Of a DNA stretch of 64,000 nt, positions 59,216 through 64,000 are shown piece by piece (the stretch's first letter is position 1; every line of letters starts with the position of its first letter). The translations under genes and the position numbers were made by a program. Below the pieces are notes generated by a model. The model saw nothing but the letters and a program-made list of their open reading frames with translations, was not told the origin of the DNA and made no database searches. The DNA comes from JAICUY01 sp963716585 (GTDB lineage: Bacteria > Chloroflexota > Limnocylindria > QHBO01), in contig CAVQTN010000002.1 of NCBI GenBank assembly GCA_963716585.1, forward strand, positions 310,001 to 374,000. The letters are read 5' to 3'.

Positions 59216-61074
59216 GCGTCGCCCCCGAGGCGCATCGCAACGCCACCGGCGCCGAGACGCTGGGCGACTTCATCGCCGGCCCCCGCATCCTCATCCTCGC
59301 GCTGTTGGCGATTCCGATCGGGCTCATCGGCGCCCTGCTGGCGTGGCTGCTACTCAACCTCATCGGCCTCGTCACCAACCTGCTCTTCTTCGGCCGGGTC
59401 GCCTATGACCTCGTCTCGCCGGCCGCCGCGCCGACCAGCGTCTGGATCGTGATCGTGCCGGTCCTCGGCGGGCTGGTCGTCGGCCTCATGGCCCGATACG
59501 GCAGCGAACGCATTCGCGGACACGGCATCCCCGAGGCGATCGAGGCGATCCTCATCAACCGCAGCCGGGTCGAGCCCAAGGTCGCCATCCTGAAGCCGCT
59601 CTCAAGCGCCATCGCCATCGGCTCGGGCGGCCCGTTCGGCGCCGAGGGCCCGATCATCATGACCGGCGGCGCGGTTGGTTCGATGATCAGCCAGTTCCTG
59701 CATCTGACCAGCTCGGAGCGCAAGACGCTGCTGGTCGCGGGGGCCGCGGCGGGCATGGCCGCCACGTTCGACGCACCGATTGCGTCGGTCCTGCTGGCGG
59801 TCGAGCTGCTGCTGTTCGAGTGGCGTCCGCGATCGCTGGTGCCGGTTGCGGTCGCCGCCATCTCCGCAACCGTGCTGCGCCACGACATCCTGGGCGTCGG
59901 GCCGCTCTTTCCGGTGCCCCCGCATACGGCCGACATCGCGTTGCCGGCCATCGTCGCCTGCGTCGGCGTGGGATTACTGGCGGGCGGCCTGTCGACGCTG
60001 CTGACCCAGGGCGTCTATCTCGCCGAGGACACCTTCGAGAAGCTGCCCATCCACTGGATGTGGTGGCCGGCCATCGGCGGGCTGTTCGTGGGTCTCGGCG
60101 GCCTCGTCTTCCCCCACGCGCTGGGTGTCGGCTACGACACGCTGCGCAACCTGCTCAACGGCCAGGTCGCCGGCGGCGTGATCCTGGGCGTGCTCGTCGT
60201 GAAATCGCTGATCTGGACCATCTCGCTCGGGTCTGGCACGTCAGGCGGCGTCCTCGCGCCGCTGCTGATGATGGGCGCCGCGCTTGGCGGCGTGGAGGCC
60301 ATCGTCCTGCCCGACATGGGCGTCGGCTTCTGGCCACTGATCAGCATGGGCGCCATCCTGGGCGGCACCATGCGCGTGCCGTTCACGGCCATCATCTTCG
60401 CGCTGGAGCTCACCCACGACCTGAACGCCCTGCTACCGCTGCTCATCGCGGTGACCACCGCCTACACCTTCACCGTGCTGCTCATGAAGCGCTCGATCCT
60501 GACCGAGAAGCTGTCGCGACGCGGCCACCACCTGTCCCGTGAATACGCGGTGGACCCGATGGAGGGCGTGTTCGTCAGCCAGGTGATGCGCTCCAACGTG
60601 ATGGTGCTGCTGGCGTCGACGCCGCTGGCCGACATGGCAGCCTCGCTCAAGACCGGCGGTGCGCGCGGCTTCCAGGGCCTCTACCCGGTGACCGATGACG
60701 ACGGAAGGATGCTCGGCGTGGTGACCCGCCACGACCTCGACATGCTGCTCGCCGAAGGCCCCGAAGGCGAGACGACGCTCCGCGACGTCCTGCGCCCGGA
60801 TCCGGTGGTCACCTACCCGGACGAGTCGCTGCGGCCGGTGGTGTACCGCATGGCGGAGACCGGACTGACCCGCATGCCGGTGGTCGATCGGGACGATCCG
60901 ACGCACCTGGTCAGCGTGATCTCGCTGCGCGACCTGCTCGGGGCGCGCGTCCAGGCCCTCGAGGACGAACGCGATCGAGAGCGCACGCTGAAGATCCGGA
61001 CCTTCATCCCCCGCGCTCCCCACCTGCGTCGCACGCGTCGAGCCCCCCAGTCACCGTCCGATGGCGGCAACTGA
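59212..61074 (+). CDS. ClC-family chloride channel/antiporter with CBS domains
   Basis: 620 residues. Residues ~25-430 are the ClC membrane domain with filter motifs GSGGPFGAEGP (gating Glu kept), VPFTAIIFALELTHD and GSGTSGGVLAPLLMMGAALG. Two CBS domains follow (~residues 450-590: VSQVMRSNVMVLL... and LRDVLRPDPVVTYPDESLRP), probably binding an adenine nucleotide. It moves Cl- or another anion, possibly in exchange for H+. The GTG start overlaps the MarR stop by 4 bp. Confidence 0.92.
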   Translation: MSVAPEAHRNATGAETLGDFIAGPRILILALLAIPIGLIGALLAWLLLNLIGLVTNLLFFGRVAYDLVSPAAAPTSVWIVIVPVLGGLVVGLMARYGSERIRGHGIPEAIEAILINRSRVEPKVAILKPLSSAIAIGSGGPFGAEGPIIMTGGAVGSMISQFLHLTSSERKTLLVAGAAAGMAATFDAPIASVLLAVELLLFEWRPRSLVPVAVAAISATVLRHDILGVGPLFPVPPHTADIALPAIVACVGVGLLAGGLSTLLTQGVYLAEDTFEKLPIHWMWWPAIGGLFVGLGGLVFPHALGVGYDTLRNLLNGQVAGGVILGVLVVKSLIWTISLGSGTSGGVLAPLLMMGAALGGVEAIVLPDMGVGFWPLISMGAILGGTMRVPFTAIIFALELTHDLNALLPLLIAVTTAYTFTVLLMKRSILTEKLSRRGHHLSREYAVDPMEGVFVSQVMRSNVMVLLASTPLADMAASLKTGGARGFQGLYPVTDDDGRMLGVVTRHDLDMLLAEGPEGETTLRDVLRPDPVVTYPDESLRPVVYRMAETGLTRMPVVDRDDPTHLVSVISLRDLLGARVQALEDERDRERTLKIRTFIPRAPHLRRTRRAPQSPSDGGN

Positions 61075-61093
61075 CGCATCGGTCAAGCGCTGG

Positions 61094-61099
61094 TAGCAT
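61094..61099 (+). promoter_or_regulatory. -10 box (TAGCAT) of the ABC exporter operon
   Basis: TAGCAT is followed by 9 nt and the ATG at 61109; no Shine-Dalgarno is visible. Confidence 0.4.
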
Positions 61100-61108
61100 C
61101 GGTCGTTC

Positions 61109-62056
61109 ATGAGCCTGGTTCTCGACAATGTCGTCAAGCGCTTCGGCGCCGTCACCGCGCTCGACGGCGTGAGCTTCAGCGTGGAGCCCGGCCGCATCTT
61201 CGGGCTGCTGGGCGCCAATGGCGCTGGCAAGACGACCGCCATGCGCATCGTGCTCGACATCCTGCGCGCCGACTCCGGCAGCGTCAGCTGGGAGGGCAAG
61301 CCGAACATCGAGCTGCCGCGGCGCACGTGGGGCTACCTGCCGGAGGAGCGCGGCCTGTACCTGCGCATGCGCGTCATGGACGTGCTGCGCTTCTTTGCCT
61401 CGCTGTATGGCGTCTCGGAGACCGATGCGACCAACGAGATCAACGAATGGCTGGACCGCTTCCGCATTCCCGAGTACCGCGACCGCAAGGTGGAGGAGCT
61501 CAGCAAGGGCAACCAGCAGAAGATCCAGTTCATCGCCGCGATCCTGCACGACCCGGCCGTGCTGATCATGGACGAGCCGTTCACCGGGCTCGACCCGGTC
61601 AACGTGCAGCTCCTGAAGGAAGCCTTCCTGGCGATGCGCGACCGGGGCAAGACCCTCATCTTCAGCACCCACCAGATGGAGCAGGTCGAGGAGCTGTGCG
61701 AATCGATCGCCATCGTCGACCGCGGCCGGCTGGTGGTCCATGGCAGCGTCCGCGACGTGAAGCGCGACATGGGCCGCCAGGTGGTGCGCCTGGCGACCGC
61801 CGACGGTGCCGATGAGGCGTGGATCGCGGGACTTGACGGCGTGCGTGTCGGCCGCCATCGCGAGGATTACCTGGAGCTGACCGTGCCGACCGGCAGCGAT
61901 CCGCAGCTGGTCCTGAGGGCAGCGCTCGATCGCGGCGAGCAGGTGACCCGTTTCGAGATCGCCGACCCCTCGCTGGAAGAGGTGTTCATCGCACACGTCG
62001 GGAGCCGTGCGGGCGAGGAGGAGGAACACCTGGCACCGGAGGTCGCCCGCCAGTGA
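61109..62056 (+). CDS. ABC transporter ATP-binding protein (NatA-like)
   Basis: 315 residues. Walker A GLLGANGAGKTTAMR (~residue 33), signature LSKGNQQKIQFIAAI (~residue 132), Walker B VLIMDEPFTGLDP and the H-loop FSTHQMEQVEEL are all intact. A ~90-residue C-terminal extension follows, as in NatA/DrrA-type proteins. It powers the permease encoded next, whose GTG overlaps its stop. Substrate may be Na+ or a drug. Confidence 0.92.
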   Translation: MSLVLDNVVKRFGAVTALDGVSFSVEPGRIFGLLGANGAGKTTAMRIVLDILRADSGSVSWEGKPNIELPRRTWGYLPEERGLYLRMRVMDVLRFFASLYGVSETDATNEINEWLDRFRIPEYRDRKVEELSKGNQQKIQFIAAILHDPAVLIMDEPFTGLDPVNVQLLKEAFLAMRDRGKTLIFSTHQMEQVEELCESIAIVDRGRLVVHGSVRDVKRDMGRQVVRLATADGADEAWIAGLDGVRVGRHREDYLELTVPTGSDPQLVLRAALDRGEQVTRFEIADPSLEEVFIAHVGSRAGEEEEHLAPEVARQ

Positions 62057-63354
62057 GCCTGTTTCCGAACGCACTGCACATCGCCCGCCGTGAGTACCTG
62101 ATGCGCGTGCGCAGCCGCGCCTTCGTCATCATCACCGCCGGGCTGGTGATCGTCGGCCTGCTGCTCGCCATGGCGCCAGTCATCTTCCAGGCGATTGCCG
62201 GCGACAAGCCGACGTCGGTGGCGGTCAGCGTACCGGCCGACATGCCGTCGGGCGAGGGATTCGTGACGCAGCTCGAGCAGGCGCTCAACGGCAGCCAGGC
62301 GGGCGGTGGGGCCGACACTCCTCGCTTCCGCCTGACCCTGACCGACAACCCCGACGCGGCGCGGCGCCAGGTCCGGGATGGCGACCTCAGCGGTCTGCTG
62401 GAGGTGCGCCGCGCGGCAAGCGACGACCTGGAGTACGACTACATCAGCAACGACAGCATGGCCGACGCATCGGTGGCCGCCATTCGGCAGGTGGCCAGCG
62501 GCCTCGCCATCTCGGATCGTCTCGACCGGGCCGGAGTCGCCGCCCAGGACAAGGGCGCCATCTTCGCCCCGGTGGCCTTCAAGGTGGCATCTCCGGACCC
62601 GAATGCGGTGACTCGCACCGGCGGCGAATTCGGTGGGCGCTATGCCATCGCCTTCTTCTTCGTCCTGCTGAACTTTATCGCCGTCATGAACTACGGCAAC
62701 TGGGTGGCGGGCAGCGTCGCCGAGGAGAAGAGCAGCCGGGTCATGGAGCTGCTGATCACCGCCGCGACGTCACGTCAGCTGCTGCTCGGCAAGCTGCTCG
62801 GGACCTGCGCCGCGGCGCTGACACAATACGGCGCCCTGATCGCCGCCCTGGTCGTGGGCTTCCTGACGCAGGGAGCCGTGGCCAAGGCTCTGCTCGGGAC
62901 GAGCGGCGTCGACCTGGCGCTGCCCGGGCTGACGGTGCCGTTCGTGATCGTTTCGCTGCTGTTCTTCATCGGCGGCTTCGTCCTGTACTCGACCCTGTAT
63001 GCCGCGGCCGGCTCGATGGTCAGCCGCCAGGAGGACGTCCAACAGGCCGGCGCGCCGCTGATGATCGCGGCCATGGCCGGATACTTCCTCTCGTTCGGCG
63101 CCCTCAACGTGCCCGATGCCGGCTGGGTCACGATTGCGTCCTACGTTCCCTTCTTCAGCCCGTACCTGCTCCCCATCCGCGCCGCGTTCGGCAGCATCGC
63201 CGCCTGGGAGGTGCCGATCATCGGGCTGATCCTGCTGATCACCATCGCCGGCGTCGTCTGGCTGGCCGCGCGGATCTACTCGGCCGGCGTGCTGCTCTAT
63301 GGCCAGCGCCTTGGCCTTCGCGAGGTGCTGCGCGCCGCTCGCGTATCGCGGTAG
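62053..63354 (+). CDS. ABC transporter permease (NatB-like, ABC-2 type)
   Basis: 433 residues. One helix near the N-terminus (AFVIITAGLVIVGLLLAMAP) is followed by a large extracytoplasmic loop of about 160 residues and about five more helices, the NatB topology. It contains NWVAGSVAEEKSSRVMELLI, the conserved ABC-2 EEK/R element. It forms the membrane part of an exporter with the preceding ATPase (GTGA overlap). Confidence 0.9.
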   Translation: MSLFPNALHIARREYLMRVRSRAFVIITAGLVIVGLLLAMAPVIFQAIAGDKPTSVAVSVPADMPSGEGFVTQLEQALNGSQAGGGADTPRFRLTLTDNPDAARRQVRDGDLSGLLEVRRAASDDLEYDYISNDSMADASVAAIRQVASGLAISDRLDRAGVAAQDKGAIFAPVAFKVASPDPNAVTRTGGEFGGRYAIAFFFVLLNFIAVMNYGNWVAGSVAEEKSSRVMELLITAATSRQLLLGKLLGTCAAALTQYGALIAALVVGFLTQGAVAKALLGTSGVDLALPGLTVPFVIVSLLFFIGGFVLYSTLYAAAGSMVSRQEDVQQAGAPLMIAAMAGYFLSFGALNVPDAGWVTIASYVPFFSPYLLPIRAAFGSIAAWEVPIIGLILLITIAGVVWLAARIYSAGVLLYGQRLGLREVLRAARVSR

Positions 63355-63383
63355 GTGGGTGCGCCGCTCCTGCAGGTAAGCGC

Positions 63384-63917
63384 ATGACGACCCGGGACCT
63401 GAACGGTAAGCGCCTCGAGCTGGTGATCGGCGATATCACGCAGGAGCGCCTCGACGCCATCGGGAACGCGGCGAATGCCTCGCTGTCGGGCGGTGGCGGC
63501 GTCGACGGTGCCATCCATCGGGCCGCAGGCCCTGACCTGATGGCCGAGCTGCGGCGCGATCACGCGATGGGTACGCCGACCGGCACGGCGGTGGCGACCG
63601 ACGCGCACAACCTCCCCTCGCGGTGGGTGCTGCACGCCGTCGGTCCCCGATGGCACGGCGGGGAGAGTGGCGAGGCCGAGCAGCTCGCATCGGCCTATCG
63701 GTCCTGCCTGCAGCTGTGCGAGGAGCTCGGCGCGCGCTCGTTGGCCCTGCCGGCCATCAGCCTCGGGATCTATGGCTATCCGCTCGATCAGGGCGCACGC
63801 ATCGCGGTCGAGACGGTTGCCACACATCTCCGCGGCCAGACGACGCTCGAGCTGGTGCGCTTCGTCCTGCGCCCGGAGACCTACCCTGCCTTCGTCGAGG
63901 CGCTCGAAGCTCTCTGA
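63384..63917 (+). CDS. Macrodomain protein (O-acetyl-ADP-ribose deacetylase-like)
   Basis: 177 residues. LVIGDITQERLDAIGNAANA, GGGGVDGAIHRAAGPDL, VLHAVGPRW and LALPAISLGIYGYPLDQGAR are the MacroD-type ADP-ribose-binding blocks. It hydrolyses ADP-ribose esters on proteins, O-acetyl-ADP-ribose or nucleic acids. The NAANASLSGGGGVDGAIH loop has the MacroD-type Asn and Gly run. The ATG lies 29 bp behind the permease. Confidence 0.9.
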   Translation: MTTRDLNGKRLELVIGDITQERLDAIGNAANASLSGGGGVDGAIHRAAGPDLMAELRRDHAMGTPTGTAVATDAHNLPSRWVLHAVGPRWHGGESGEAEQLASAYRSCLQLCEELGARSLALPAISLGIYGYPLDQGARIAVETVATHLRGQTTLELVRFVLRPETYPAFVEALEAL

Positions 63918-64000
63918 CCGGCGGTCCGGATCCCATGGCCCGCGGTGCGTGGGTGGAGCGTGAAGCGGTCGTCCGGCGGTGCCAGCTGCGCCGCGACTGC

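Noticed and set aside
63935..64000. Start of a further gene at the window end (ATG at 63935)
   Set aside because: Only 22 open codons are visible, with no ribosome site, -10 box or recognisable sequence.

Overview
The window is GC-rich (by eye well over 60% G+C), densely coded bacterial chromosome with about 58 protein genes. No rRNA, tRNA, CRISPR array, transposase or phage gene was seen. The gene set combines coenzyme F420 synthesis (cofD-cofC-cofE), several F420/flavin luciferase-like oxidoreductases, a B12-dependent class II ribonucleotide reductase, an LmbE-type deacetylase and duplicated DUF885 peptidases. Many promoters have a -10 box only 6-8 nt before the start codon (leaderless transcripts). 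This points to an uncultured Chloroflexota (Limnocylindria/Ellin6529-like) or a deep actinobacterium. The placement is inference from gene content only.

Layout. 1-2.5 kb: nrdJ, with a tandem pair of NrdR-like boxes upstream. 3.1-9.1 kb: lipoprotein, histidine phosphatase, lysA, O-methyltransferase, an XRE regulator set between two direct copies of an intergenic repeat, LmbE deacetylase and DUF971. 9-16 kb: membrane-anchored propeller protein, nitrilase, double GNAT, DtxR-type regulator, PspA and a TPM-domain protein. 16.6-21 kb: acetate/glyoxylate block (acs, LysR regulator, isocitrate lyase). 21-24.4 kb: MarR regulator and two tandem MFS exporters. 24.4-29 kb: two DUF885 peptidases around an AlaX editing protein. 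29-30.9 kb: asd with a truncated homoserine dehydrogenase and a YjbR protein. 31.5-35.4 kb: F420 synthesis with two putative F420/flavin users. 35.5-38.7 kb: cinA, lipoproteins and a diacylglycerol-kinase-like protein. 38.8-51 kb: a loose reductive-pyrimidine or hydantoin catabolic set (dihydropyrimidinase, ureidopropionase-like nitrilase, F420-type LLM oxidoreductase, class III aminotransferase, NCS1 permease), interleaved with a decarboxylase, an SDR and an ion channel. 51-64 kb: ion and redox homeostasis (two cation:proton antiporters, pnt transhydrogenase, MarR-ClC channel), an ABC exporter and a macrodomain protein.

Three non-coding patterns stand out. First, a family of intergenic repeats carries GACTCA/TGAGTC hexamers at conserved spacings (38-62-50 bp, or about 50-50-50 bp) at five loci; two copies flank the XRE gene. 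Second, leaderless promoters recur (TAnnnT, about 6-8 nt, start codon). Third, in at least three places the leaderless start belongs to a micro-ORF of 6-14 codons whose stop overlaps the next gene's start (ATGA).

Quality warning: nrdJ, lysA, the LmbE gene, a lipoprotein and a PLP decarboxylase all carry frameshifts that look like single-base indels, some in short homopolymers. Essential genes are hit, so uncorrected assembly error is more likely than pseudogenes. Coordinates of those genes are given as the span of the whole gene.
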